This document shows, in pieces, positions 1 to 6,520 of a DNA stretch of 11,466 nucleotides; within the stretch, counting starts at the first letter, position 1; every line of letters begins with the position of its first letter. The position numbers and the translations under genes were made by a program. The DNA is from JBFLVQ01 sp040758525 (GTDB lineage Bacteria; Acidobacteriota; Blastocatellia; Chloracidobacteriales; JADJPF01). The stretch is taken from NCBI GenBank assembly GCA_040758525.1, contig JBFLVQ010000274.1, positions 1-11,466 of the forward strand. Direction: 5' to 3'. The notes beneath the pieces were generated by a model, which was given only the letters and a program-made list of their open reading frames with translations, searched no databases and was not told where the DNA came from.

Positions 1-175
1 AATTGCCGAGATTGACATGGTGGCCGTCGAGGTTGAGTCTTATGGCGAGTTGCAACACGGCCGTATTTATAACAACGAATACCATATATTGATGACGATT
101 CGTGATCGGAAGATCAGTGCAGTGAGAGAATACCTAGATACACAGCATGTCTTTGCGACCTGGTTTCAAACTTAA
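1..175 (+). CDS. NTF2/SnoaL-like protein, C-terminal end (5' truncated by window)
   Basis: Reading from base 2, 57 codons are open to a TAA at 173-175. The peptide contains VAVEVESYGEL, then NNEYH, a strand ending TIRD and the closing KISAVREYLDTQH motif. This alternation of beta strands ending in an I-x-x-V-R-E-Y-x-D-T segment is typical of the C-terminal half of NTF2-like/SnoaL-like proteins (ketosteroid isomerase fold, about 120-140 residues in full). These are small cone-shaped cytoplasmic proteins, often of unknown substrate. The N-terminal half lies before the window, so catalytic residues cannot be judged. No terminator hairpin is visible after the stop. Family assignment is by motif recognition; a specific reaction is not supported. 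Confidence 0.8.
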   Translation, partial: IAEIDMVAVEVESYGELQHGRIYNNEYHILMTIRDRKISAVREYLDTQHVFATWFQT

Positions 176-358
176 GCCAGGCTCTATCACGAATCATTAA
201 GCTATCGGTTGTTGAGTAAATTTGCTAAAAAATGGTAGCTAGCCTGAGCACTGTCTGCATTCCAGTATCAATATACTCTTCTATATCTATATATTTGTGC
301 CTTCGCCATATGAGCTTGCCTATGGATGTATATTCCTGGCGGCTAAGAGTGGTGTTAG

Positions 359-562
359 ATTATTCGTTGCCTTCGCGAGATTGTGTTATTGGGAAAGTTG
401 CAAGTTGGCTATTCTTTAGCTTTATTCCAAACCTCGACCATTATAAGTGTGTTCTTGGGTCACAAGTATTTTCAAGAAGCAAATATCTTCAGGAAACTAT
501 GTGGATCGATAGTGATGATTGTAGGGGCAGTATTAATCATCATCTTTGGCGTACGACGTTGA
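359..562 (+). pseudogene. EamA/DMT-family transporter, C-terminal remnant
   Basis: From the in-frame TAG at 356-358 to the TGA at 560-562 there are 67 codons whose product looks like the last two membrane helices of an EamA (drug/metabolite transporter) protein. GKLQVGYSLALFQTSTIISV is a helix of the VAYxxALxxTS type. It is followed by the short loop FLGHKYFQEANIFRK, where EamA proteins carry a G-x-x-x-F-x-E-x-x-x-x-R-K-x-x-G pattern, and then by the helix SIVMIVGAVLIIIFG. There is no start codon or ribosome binding site. Upstream, the same frame is broken by TAG at 356, TAA at 344 and more stops. A full-length EamA protein has about 280-300 residues, so this is a decayed gene. An overlapping 138-codon open frame (232-648) has no family-like sequence and I regard it as fortuitous. 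Alternative: 3' end of another small DMT-type membrane protein. Confidence 0.6.
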
Positions 563-705
563 ATTTGGTAATCGAAACACAATTTAACATTAAAATTCTT
601 GATAAGATATCTCTACAAGTTCTCAAATATCACTTCCTTTGTGGCTGATTGTACGCTATCTTTTTACACACCTTTTAATAGTGGCTCATGAAAAAATATT
701 AATCT

Positions 706-713
706 AAAGGAGA
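706..713 (+). promoter_or_regulatory. Ribosome binding site of the DinB-family gene
   Basis: AAAGGAGA lies 13 bases before the ATG at 727. This is slightly far but it is the only good Shine-Dalgarno near that start. A second purine run (AAAAGGAGCA, about 750-759) precedes an in-frame ATG at 772 by a similar distance, so initiation at Met16 is a weaker alternative. The sequence AATATTAAT occurs on both sides of the site (695-703 and 715-723). Confidence 0.6.
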
Positions 714-726
714 GAATATTAATTAA

Positions 727-1224
727 ATGGAAATACAGAAAGAATATCGAAAAGGAGCAATTGGTGCTCTAATGGATGAATACGAACGCGCAACATTAGA
801 GCTAAAGCGAGTTATTGAGAGTGTCACTGACAGTGAATTTGAGCGAATTGTCGATAAAGAGACTAGCGATGAAAGCTGTCGGTCGATACAGACTATCGCT
901 GGGCATGTTGTTATCGCTGGGTATGCCTATGCCAACTACATTAGAGAGCAGTTCAAAATATCTACAACTGCAAGCCAGGATGGGCTTTTATCTCGCTCAC
1001 AATCATTAATAAAGCTTAATGAGATACTTACTTATACAGAGCAGACTTTAGAAGGTAGATGGTTAATGTCGGAGCAAGCAATATCCAGTATAGTGATTAA
1101 AACCAGATGGGGGGTTACATACGATCTTGAGCAGTTACTGGAACATGCAATTGTTCATATATTAAGACATAGAAGACAGATTGAGAAATTTATTGCACAA
1201 CAGCGAAACATGGCAGAAAGTTAA
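727..1224 (+). CDS. DinB-family protein (putative metal-dependent four-helix enzyme)
   Basis: This 165-residue cytoplasmic protein has the length and layout of the DinB/YfiT superfamily: four helices with a metal site made of histidines. Helix 1 is around residues 8-32 (GALMDEYERATLELKRVIES). It is followed by the loop CRSIQTIAGHVVIAGYAYA with the first conserved His at 60. The C-terminal helix, LLEHAIVHILRHRRQIEKF (137-155), has His140, His144 and His148 spaced like the DinB H-x-x-x-H-R-x-Q signature. Known relatives include bacillithiol/mycothiol-dependent transferases and damage-inducible proteins; which reaction this one performs cannot be read from the sequence. Start Met1 is chosen for the upstream AAAGGAGA, although Met16 is possible. 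It is a single gene between decayed DNA on both sides, with no operon partner and no clear promoter. Confidence 0.85.
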   Translation: MEIQKEYRKGAIGALMDEYERATLELKRVIESVTDSEFERIVDKETSDESCRSIQTIAGHVVIAGYAYANYIREQFKISTTASQDGLLSRSQSLIKLNEILTYTEQTLEGRWLMSEQAISSIVIKTRWGVTYDLEQLLEHAIVHILRHRRQIEKFIAQQRNMAES

Positions 1225-1301
1225 AGTAATTATGGATTTGATACAATAGCAAAATAGTCTGTGCCTAACGCCTTGCTCAAGCAGATGCTTTGCAACATTA
1301 G

Positions 1302-1475
1302 CGGCTGCTTTTTCAAATTTATAAACTACGCTTTTATGTTGAGAGAGCTTTTGCGTGGGAAGACAAGTTTCGTCGCTTAGTTATTCGTTGGGAGCACATT
1401 CATCGACGCCATATGGGCTTCCATTTTATTGCTTTTATTCTCATCAACTTAAGAGAGTTTTGCGGTGCTTATTAA
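1302..1475 (+). pseudogene. IS5-type DDE transposase, C-terminal remnant
   Basis: Between an in-frame TAG (1299-1301) and TAA (1473-1475) lie 57 codons that match the end of an IS4/IS5-superfamily transposase. Key segments are IYKLRFYVERAFAWEDKFRR and RWEHIHRRHMGFHFIAF, ending in LINLREFCGAY. The Y-(2)-R-(3)-E part of the catalytic Y-(2)-R-(3)-E-(6)-K signature is present (Tyr7, Arg10, Glu14 of the fragment), with Asp-Lys one position later than the usual Lys. The DDE catalytic aspartates and everything else upstream are missing. No start codon or terminal inverted repeats were recognised. The element is therefore dead, probably an old insertion worn away from its 5' side. A 61-codon open frame in another register over the same DNA (1355-1540) is a shadow. 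Confidence 0.75.
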
Positions 1476-1496
1476 AACTTACAACCAGCTCGATGG

Positions 1497-1528
1497 AAAA
1501 AAACAGCAGGGTAAAATCGCCCTGCTGT
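1497..1528 (-). terminator. Rho-independent terminator of the amylase gene
   Basis: A perfect 9-base-pair inverted repeat pairs ACAGCAGGG (1503-1511) with CCCTGCTGT (1520-1528) around an 8-base loop. Read on the minus strand, it begins 24 bases after the amylase stop codon and runs directly into a tract of seven T (complement of A 1497-1503). This is the textbook shape of an intrinsic terminator for the minus-strand gene. No T tract follows on the plus strand, so it should act in one direction. Confidence 0.9.
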
Positions 1529-1552
1529 AATGGACTCTGATTATGCTGAGAA

Positions 1553-4500
1553 CTATCGGAACTTGGTTACAATGGCAGCATGAGTTAACCGGATTGGTTG
1601 CTGACCTGGTGGATTACGAAATTGTGGATGTGTTGGGAGAAACTGGTTTTTAACAAAACCTATTGCTGGTGCACGACCACCAAGCTGATTGGCTGCGCCT
1701 GTTACCTGGCCGGTCTCGCCAGTTGAAGTAATATAAGCAACCAGACCTAATATCGCGGTTATAGGAAAGCCGCCATCATTATTATCATTGCCAGCGAGCC
1801 CATCACCATCAAAGTTAGGAAAGAGATCATCAAGGTGAATAGCTACCTCAAATCCATTATCTGGCACACGTGGAGATTCCTCCTCATCTGCCGCAGTAGC
1901 ACGTTGAGCAATATTGGCACTGTTGAAACCAATAAAGCCAGGGAGTTCCATTAGATCATCAGGTTTTGCAGTATCAATACGATATACTCCAGCTCGCGCA
2001 CCTACCGGTGGAGCAATAGCAAAATCGCTTACAAATGGAGCTACCGGAGCAATATTGAGACCCCCACCACGGAAAGAGGCAATAGCGATTTCAGCGCCAA
2101 AACCAAGGGGAGCTTCTACTCGTGAATTGGATAACAGTCGTGTTGCTGGACCACTATCATCATTGAGTAGATCAAAGTTGGTTAAGCCGGTTCTTCTACC
2201 AAAGTCAGTGTCAATAAATAACACTATCCCATTAAGTGAGTTCGCGCTTTCGGCACCATTAATTCTACTGGATAGACCTATGTAGAGGTTCTTCTCGTCA
2301 TGCTCAACGAACATAGCCTTCAATTCATTAACACCTTTATCGCCTTCGCTAGCAGCGACAAGCTGCTTTGCCACAGGCAATGGGCGGAAATCATCGATAA
2401 TCGTTCCATCTATGGTAATACGATTTTTACTGGGTCTATTTACAAAGAAGACCTGAGTAAAGGTACTAAACAATGGTGGCTTATTAGCTACTGTATTGGT
2501 AAAGACGAGCGCGCGTACAACATGTAGTCCTTCGGCGAGATTTGATATATCGATATCATTAATGGTGAAATTGCCTGGGCTCTGCTTATCTGCGATAACA
2601 AATCCATCGGAAAGATTCTCGGGTGTATTGGTCAATGGTGTACGATTATTGATGGGGGCGCCATCATCCAATCTTATTGCTGCACTGGCAGCCGTAGCAT
2701 CAGTACTAACCTTGAGAGTGATCTTATTAGTAGTAACAACTGGTGCGGCAAAAGTCGTATTGGGTTGAGGATCATTAAAGCGACCATCTACAGTGGGGAA
2801 ATTTTGCAAAGGCAGACTGACACCATTCTCCTCAATAACAATAGGAGTACCACCGACGGGGGCTTGTGGTGTAGCAGGTGCGTAGAGTACAAAACCTCTA
2901 CCATTATTTTCAAAACAGGTGTCGCCATTACAAAATACTCCTGGAGGTGGTGGGTTAGGTGGATCATTGGTTGGATCGTTATTGGTCGGTACCGAAATTG
3001 TTACTCGACCATTACTATCAACTGTCAGTGGTGGCATCTGGCCGCTATAATCAATCAACACTGTGCCAGCAGCAAATGCAGTCTGTACATTGGCGGTCTG
3101 TGTACCAAATTCGGCGCGGTCGCCACGGTCATTAAGGCCCACTAACATTACACCATTGCCATCAACTATACGCTCAAAAACGAAAAGGTCATTGCTGGAA
3201 AAGCGACTTATCATATCGCCACGAGCAAATTTATTATGTACCTCAACCAGTGATGTAGTGAGTTTACTACCTTCGCCTAAGGCATCACTACGACCAGGCT
3301 TAGGAAATCCATTTGAGCCATCAGCAATATTATTACCATCAAAATAGACAATCGGTCGTCCTACACGCGTTAAAACATGTGCAGTTGCGAGATTGTTTGA
3401 GGTAGGCGCAGGATCATCATGACTATGGACAAAGGTTACACCAACATTACGATCAATACCACCATACTCAAAGCCTATACCAAAAACCGAAGGAGGATTA
3501 CTAAAGGTTGCGCCAATATCGCCAAAGCCATTAGAGTTGTACACATTGGCAAAATTAAAACGTAATGGAAAATCGAGTAGTAGCATACCTGTCTGAGCAT
3601 AGACACCCAATTCAATTCCATCACCACTCAATGCTTCACCAAAGGTGTAGGCATTATGTCCACTACGTTGTGCTACTCCTGATTGTAGTTCGTTGAGAAA
3701 AGGTGGTGCAGAAACTTTATAAGTACGACCATCAGTTGGAGAAGTGAATGAACGTGCGCCACCCCAAAATGGTGGAGGAATATGTTTTACTGCATCTAGC
3801 CGAAAGCCATCTGCGCCAATCGTGTTGCCTAACCATTTACCCCACCGATTCAAGAATTCACGCACATCTTCGCCGCCTCGTGCGCCAGTCAAATAGTATT
3901 GTGATGTGAAAGGGTGACGAATAAAGCTGGGCTTTCCTGCGGCATTGAGACTAACACCAGGTGGTAATGGTGAGCCAACCGGCAATACCATATTGCCGTC
4001 TTCTTGTGCCAGATCCTCTAAACCTAACAGATCATTATTCCAGATCTGAAAACTGAAGCGAGTAAAATCGGTCATCTCATCATTGTTGAGTGCTGAGACA
4101 GATTTTATATGGAAGTCTTGAGGAATCAGATCTGGGTAACCATCTGGTTTTACTGCGACGCGGTTGGCATTGTGATTCGCTACTGTATCGAAATAGACTT
4201 CCAATCCAAGCCGGTGTGCTTCATTAATTAATTCGATAAGATCATGTGTGCTACCATATTGAGTAACAACACTGCCATACTGAAAGCGATCACCAAGATC
4301 AAACCTGTCAGCAGGATCATAGCCTACACTATTACGACCTGTCCCGGCTTTTTCTGGTGGTGGTAACCATAAAGCGCCATAGCCAGCCTGTACTATCTCT
4401 GGTAAACGCTTCTGGATATCACGCCAGTTGGTAGCAAAAAACTGCAAGATGGGGTAACGTCGCAGAGGATTGTGCATACCATTAGCATTAGTTGTTGTAG

Positions 4501-4561
4501 ATGGAAAGCAGAGCCATAAGAAAAACGACAGAGTGGTAACGGTTAGCAAGAGTCTCTTCAT
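1553..4561 (-). CDS. Secreted multidomain alpha-amylase (GH13) with beta-rich C-terminal extension
   Basis: The predicted product is an exported glycoside hydrolase that cleaves internal alpha-1,4 bonds of starch- or glycogen-like glucans. It has 1002 residues. Residues 1-27 are a signal peptide (KR, hydrophobic LLLTVTTLSFFLWLCF, then small/polar residues). The catalytic barrel spans about 35-450 with all conserved regions: I DTVANH (Asp125, Asn129, His130); II GFRLDAVKH with nucleophile Asp256; III FGEAL with acid/base Glu309; IV FVHSHD with His381 and Asp382. Residues 455-525 look like the all-beta C domain. A Pro-rich linker (529-541) is followed by a Cys544/Cys549 pair, an Ig-like stretch (about 600-710) and a domain starting IDGTIIDDF (717-725) that resembles DOMON/CBM9-like or glucodextranase C-terminal modules. 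Asp-rich loops such as FDGDG and NDNND (917-929) may bind calcium. A plain alpha-amylase has about 450-550 residues, so about half the protein is extension. The start is supported by GAGG at 4571-4574 on the minus strand, by the signal peptide, and by the terminator downstream. Exact specificity is inferred only to GH13 level. Confidence 0.94.
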   Translation of the reverse strand: MKRLLLTVTTLSFFLWLCFPSTTTNANGMHNPLRRYPILQFFATNWRDIQKRLPEIVQAGYGALWLPPPEKAGTGRNSVGYDPADRFDLGDRFQYGSVVTQYGSTHDLIELINEAHRLGLEVYFDTVANHNANRVAVKPDGYPDLIPQDFHIKSVSALNNDEMTDFTRFSFQIWNNDLLGLEDLAQEDGNMVLPVGSPLPPGVSLNAAGKPSFIRHPFTSQYYLTGARGGEDVREFLNRWGKWLGNTIGADGFRLDAVKHIPPPFWGGARSFTSPTDGRTYKVSAPPFLNELQSGVAQRSGHNAYTFGEALSGDGIELGVYAQTGMLLLDFPLRFNFANVYNSNGFGDIGATFSNPPSVFGIGFEYGGIDRNVGVTFVHSHDDPAPTSNNLATAHVLTRVGRPIVYFDGNNIADGSNGFPKPGRSDALGEGSKLTTSLVEVHNKFARGDMISRFSSNDLFVFERIVDGNGVMLVGLNDRGDRAEFGTQTANVQTAFAAGTVLIDYSGQMPPLTVDSNGRVTISVPTNNDPTNDPPNPPPPGVFCNGDTCFENNGRGFVLYAPATPQAPVGGTPIVIEENGVSLPLQNFPTVDGRFNDPQPNTTFAAPVVTTNKITLKVSTDATAASAAIRLDDGAPINNRTPLTNTPENLSDGFVIADKQSPGNFTINDIDISNLAEGLHVVRALVFTNTVANKPPLFSTFTQVFFVNRPSKNRITIDGTIIDDFRPLPVAKQLVAASEGDKGVNELKAMFVEHDEKNLYIGLSSRINGAESANSLNGIVLFIDTDFGRRTGLTNFDLLNDDSGPATRLLSNSRVEAPLGFGAEIAIASFRGGGLNIAPVAPFVSDFAIAPPVGARAGVYRIDTAKPDDLMELPGFIGFNSANIAQRATAADEEESPRVPDNGFEVAIHLDDLFPNFDGDGLAGNDNNDGGFPITAILGLVAYITSTGETGQVTGAANQLGGRAPAIGFVKNQFLPTHPQFRNPPGQQPIRLTHAAIVTKFR

Positions 4562-4654
4562 TATTATCTACCTCGCACAATAGATAGTTTGATGCAATGG
4601 GTAAGATCGCTACCCAGCTATGCTGACCTATGTAGATATCTGATTGATGCTAGA

Positions 4655-4706
4655 CATTATCATAGTTTTTTCTCTGTTACTAGCGTTATAGCTGGCTATG
4701 ATAATG
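4655..4706. repeat. 11-base perfect inverted repeat, candidate operator of the amylase gene
   Basis: CATTATCATAG (4655-4665) and CTATGATAATG (4696-4706) are exact reverse complements separated by 30 bases, about 41 bases centre to centre. That is close to four DNA turns. The pair lies about 95-145 bases before the amylase start, where a regulator of glucan use could act. The function is inferred. It could also form a long-loop hairpin in a leader transcript. Confidence 0.5.
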
Positions 4707-4875
4707 CAATCGCCGGATGCTCGATTTTGTTGGTCTGTGGTAAGTTTATTGTTTGTGTCTATCGCAGCAGAGTAGATCTTTCTGCGTCTATTTGCATTAA
4801 TCCGCGTTTATACGATAGCTGTGGACGATAGGGGGAAAGAGATTCTAAACTGAGGTCATTATGATTCAACTTGTA

Positions 4876-4892
4876 CGGAAAATAATTTTCCG
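4876..4892 (-). terminator. Short dyad after the small membrane-protein gene, possible terminator
   Basis: CGGAAAAT, one A, then ATTTTCCG form a perfect 8-base-arm dyad starting 18 bases beyond the stop of the minus-strand gene at 4911. It is AT-rich and no T tract follows on the minus strand, so it would be a weak terminator at best. A protein-binding palindrome is equally possible. Confidence 0.3.
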
Positions 4893-4910
4893 AGATCGAG
4901 TAAGATACAA

Positions 4911-5291
4911 CTACGAGGATTTTGTCAGCCATAGACGCAGCATTAACACTATGAACAAACCGGCGGATGCGATGATATCTGCAATAATAACTTTACGAAT
5001 TCCCGCTCCGAATGGTCTATCTAGTAGAGCAAGAATAATGAACGAGAGCATGCTGATTAATCCAATCGCTACTGACCAGAGATGCAGCTTTGGTTTAAAT
5101 GCAGAGTAGATAATAAATGCGCCTAGTAGACCGAAGAGAGTTGCCCTATGCCGAAGCAAGATAACTATATCATTACTTTGAGCGTTAATCTTATATAAAC
5201 GATACACCATCTCAGCAGAGAGGACACCGATTATTGGATAGAGGTTTATTAATCCAACGAGAATAAGAATACCAACAATAACTCTTTCCAT
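4911..5291 (-). CDS. Small four-helix integral membrane protein of unknown function
   Basis: This 126-residue protein is mostly hydrophobic and should sit in the inner membrane. Helices are at about 4-24 (VIVGILILVGLINLYPIIGV), 48-64, 70-90 and 101-120. Between helices 1 and 2 is the polar conserved-looking segment RLYKINAQSNDIVILLRHRA (31-50), running into TLFGLLGAF. The pattern of a pseudo-enzyme-sized membrane protein with LLRHRAxLFGLLG matches a widespread uncharacterised family. From memory, many database entries of this family carry the label phosphopantetheine adenylyltransferase, which this sequence does not support: it has no nucleotidyltransferase HxGH motif. The start is supported by AGGGAGGG on the minus strand (5295-5302), only 3 bases from the ATG (core GGAGG 4 bases away). 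It is divergent from the SDR gene across a 202-base control region and codirectional with, but 349 bases from, the amylase gene. Confidence 0.85.
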   Translation of the reverse strand: MERVIVGILILVGLINLYPIIGVLSAEMVYRLYKINAQSNDIVILLRHRATLFGLLGAFIIYSAFKPKLHLWSVAIGLISMLSFIILALLDRPFGAGIRKVIIADIIASAGLFIVLMLRLWLTKSS

Positions 5292-5493
5292 ATACCCTCC
5301 CTACTAAATAGTAATAAATAGAATTGGAGTATTATGGAAGTGTAGGTAAAGCTCAACTACCTGTAAGGTAATCTTACTTATAATAGTTTCAACTAGAGAT
5401 AGTAAGGTAGCAGGGAGTTTGACATGCTACGGTAGGAAAGTAGCATTACAATAAAGACTAGCAGATAAAATTGTCTTTCAGATGTGAGGAAGT
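5292..5493. promoter_or_regulatory. Divergent control region between membrane protein and SDR genes
   Basis: These 202 bases separate two divergent starts, so promoters for both should lie here. Visible elements are a TTGACA box (5419-5424), a 7-base-arm inverted repeat over the spacer (5424-5446), a repeated GTAAGGTA octamer (5363-5370 and 5402-5409) with a related GTAGGTA at 5342-5348, and an isolated TATAAT at 5379-5384 without a good partner box. No convincing promoter for the minus-strand gene was identified. Confidence 0.6.
5419..5446 (+). promoter_or_regulatory. Candidate sigma-70 promoter of the SDR gene with embedded dyad
   Basis: A perfect TTGACA (5419-5424) is followed after 16 bases by TAGCAT (5441-5446, four of six -10 positions), about 48 bases before the start codon. 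TACAAT at 5447-5452 is a better -10 match but would need a 22-base spacer. The dyad ATGCTAC (5424-5430)/GTAGCAT (5440-5446) starts on the last base of the -35 box and ends on the last base of the -10 candidate. A bound repressor there would block polymerase. Confidence 0.5.
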
Positions 5494-6507
5494 ATGAAGG
5501 TTTTGGTTACAGGGAGCACCGGTCTATTAGGTAATAACTTAGTGCGACAACTGAGCAAAAGAGGAGATCAAGTTATCAGCTTAGTGCGATCAGAAAAGAA
5601 GGGTAAATGGTTGTTGGGTGATACAAATACAACATTGGTAGTAGGAGATATGCGCAATATAGCTGGTTTTGCCGAGATGCTCAATGGTTGTGAAGCCGTC
5701 TTTCATACCGCGGCATATTTCCGTGAGTACTATCAACCAGGAGATCATGCTCAAGCGCTCAATGATATCAACATCAAAGGTACATTGAATCTGATGGCAG
5801 AAGCAGACAAGCGCGGTGTGCGCCGTTTTATTCATGTAAGTTCTGCTGGATCGATTGGTATGAAACCAGATGGCGAACCCGGCGATGAAGAGACACCACC
5901 ACTGCCAGGACAAATGACCAATCTATACTTCAAGAGCAAGGTAGAAGGTGATCAAGCGATCCGTGCTTGGCAACCAAAGCATGGTTTAGAGATAGTGGAG
6001 ATCCTTCCTGGTTGGATGTGGGGGCCGGGAGATGCGGCGCCGACTGCAGCAGGCCAACTAGCATTAGATTTTCTTGCTCGCAAACTGCCAGCTATTCTTG
6101 ATGGTGGTGCTTGTGTTGTTGATGCAAGGGATGTAGCAGATGCAATGATAGCAGCGCTTGATAAAGGTGTTGCTGGACAGAAATATATTGTTGGTGGTGT
6201 TTATTATAGTTTAGAAGAGATCTTAAAGCGGTTGGAAGAGGTTTCTGGAGTACCAGCGCCTAAAATACATCTACCACATTATGCCGTTATCGCTTATGCC
6301 TGGTGTGTAGAACTGTTTGGCCAATTAACTGGCAAAGAGGTGTTAATAACACGTGAAGGAATAAATGTGATGCATGCGAAATTACAGGTAACATCTGAGA
6401 AGGCTAAACGAGAATTAGGCACTCAGTTTCGTCCTTTGCCAGAGACATTAAAGGATGTTGTTGCCTGGTATAAAGAGAATAGTTTAAGCCGTGCTGTAGC
6501 CGGTTAA
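5494..6507 (+). CDS. NAD(P)-dependent epimerase/dehydratase-family oxidoreductase (extended SDR)
   Basis: This 337-residue cytoplasmic protein belongs to the extended short-chain dehydrogenase/reductase group. Its N-terminal Rossmann fold opens with KVLVTGSTGLLG (Gly7, Gly10, Gly13 binding the cofactor). GDMRN (51-55) lies at the adenine-contact position and NIKGTLNL (93-100) is the typical active-site Asn region. Catalytic residues are Ser116/Ser117 in HVSSAG, then Tyr145 and Lys149 in the Y-x-x-x-K motif YFKSK. LPGWMWGPGD (171-180) is the substrate-loop region also seen in dihydroflavonol-reductase-like and HpnA-like members. Length is normal for the family. Candidate roles are a sugar epimerase or a reductase of a keto/hydroxyl substrate; the sequence does not decide. 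GAGGA at 5486-5490 supports the start. It is probably a single-gene unit from the TTGACA promoter, ending at a hairpin that spans its stop codon. Confidence 0.9.
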   Translation: MKVLVTGSTGLLGNNLVRQLSKRGDQVISLVRSEKKGKWLLGDTNTTLVVGDMRNIAGFAEMLNGCEAVFHTAAYFREYYQPGDHAQALNDINIKGTLNLMAEADKRGVRRFIHVSSAGSIGMKPDGEPGDEETPPLPGQMTNLYFKSKVEGDQAIRAWQPKHGLEIVEILPGWMWGPGDAAPTAAGQLALDFLARKLPAILDGGACVVDARDVADAMIAALDKGVAGQKYIVGGVYYSLEEILKRLEEVSGVPAPKIHLPHYAVIAYAWCVELFGQLTGKEVLITREGINVMHAKLQVTSEKAKRELGTQFRPLPETLKDVVAWYKENSLSRAVAG

Positions 6508-6520
6508 TGCTGGCTACAGC
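6493..6520 (+). terminator. Hairpin spanning the SDR stop codon
   Basis: GCTGTAGCC (6493-6501) and GGCTACAGC (6512-6520) form a perfect 9-base-pair stem with a 10-base loop containing the TAA stop (6505-6507). The following sequence GGAAATATTCATCTTGTTT has scattered T but no solid tract, so termination may be weak. The stem overlaps the last coding codons, which is unusual but known. Confidence 0.5.

Larger units (their letters stand above)
176..726. other. Non-coding stretch around the EamA remnant
   Basis: Apart from the transporter remnant at 359-562, I see no intact gene here. Bases 176-358 probably hold more of the decayed transporter: the frame that later gives the EamA helices reads hydrophobic stretches interrupted by stops, and frame 3 gives FYIYIFVPSPYELAYG near 279-326. 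I cannot align either confidently. Bases 563-705 are AT-rich with no recognisable promoter or hairpin. The DinB gene's ribosome binding site starts at 706. Confidence 0.5.
1225..1552. other. Convergent intergenic stretch with a transposase relic and a terminator
   Basis: This gap lies between the convergent DinB-family gene and amylase gene. It holds the transposase remnant at 1302-1475 and the minus-strand terminator at 1497-1528. Bases 1225-1301 show no gene. The piece GCCTAACGCCTTGCTCAAGC (1263-1282) superficially recalls one end of an integron attC site, but no matching far arm was found. Confidence 0.6.
4562..4910. other. Intergenic region upstream of the amylase gene
   Basis: These 349 bases separate two minus-strand genes and should contain the amylase promoter and leader. 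I find the GAGG ribosome site (4571-4574), an 11-base inverted repeat (4655-4665/4696-4706) and an 8-base-arm dyad close behind the upstream gene (4876-4892). The minus strand reads TATGATAAT within the first repeat arm, a possible -10 element, but no acceptable -35 lies 16-18 bases before it. Short plus-strand open frames here (for example 4589-4831) lack family-like sequence and are not called. Confidence 0.5.

Noticed and set aside
232..648. 138-codon plus-strand open frame
   Set aside because: No ribosome site and no family-like sequence. A competing frame over the same bases encodes recognisable EamA helices.
695..723. AATATTAAT repeated either side of the DinB ribosome site, possible site-masking hairpin
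   Set aside because: Only six AT pairs are possible in an AT-rich leader; too weak to claim.
1263..1310. GCCTAAC...GCTCAAGC resembling one end of an integron attC site
   Set aside because: No complementary GTTAGGC-type arm or second core site nearby, no integrase, and no gene cassette structure.
1914..3347. Several plus-strand open frames inside the amylase gene
   Set aside because: They are antisense shadows of a well-supported 1002-residue coding region and have no recognisable motifs.
4589..4831. 80-codon plus-strand open frame in the amylase upstream gap
   Set aside because: No ribosome site or family-like sequence, and it overlaps the probable amylase promoter region.
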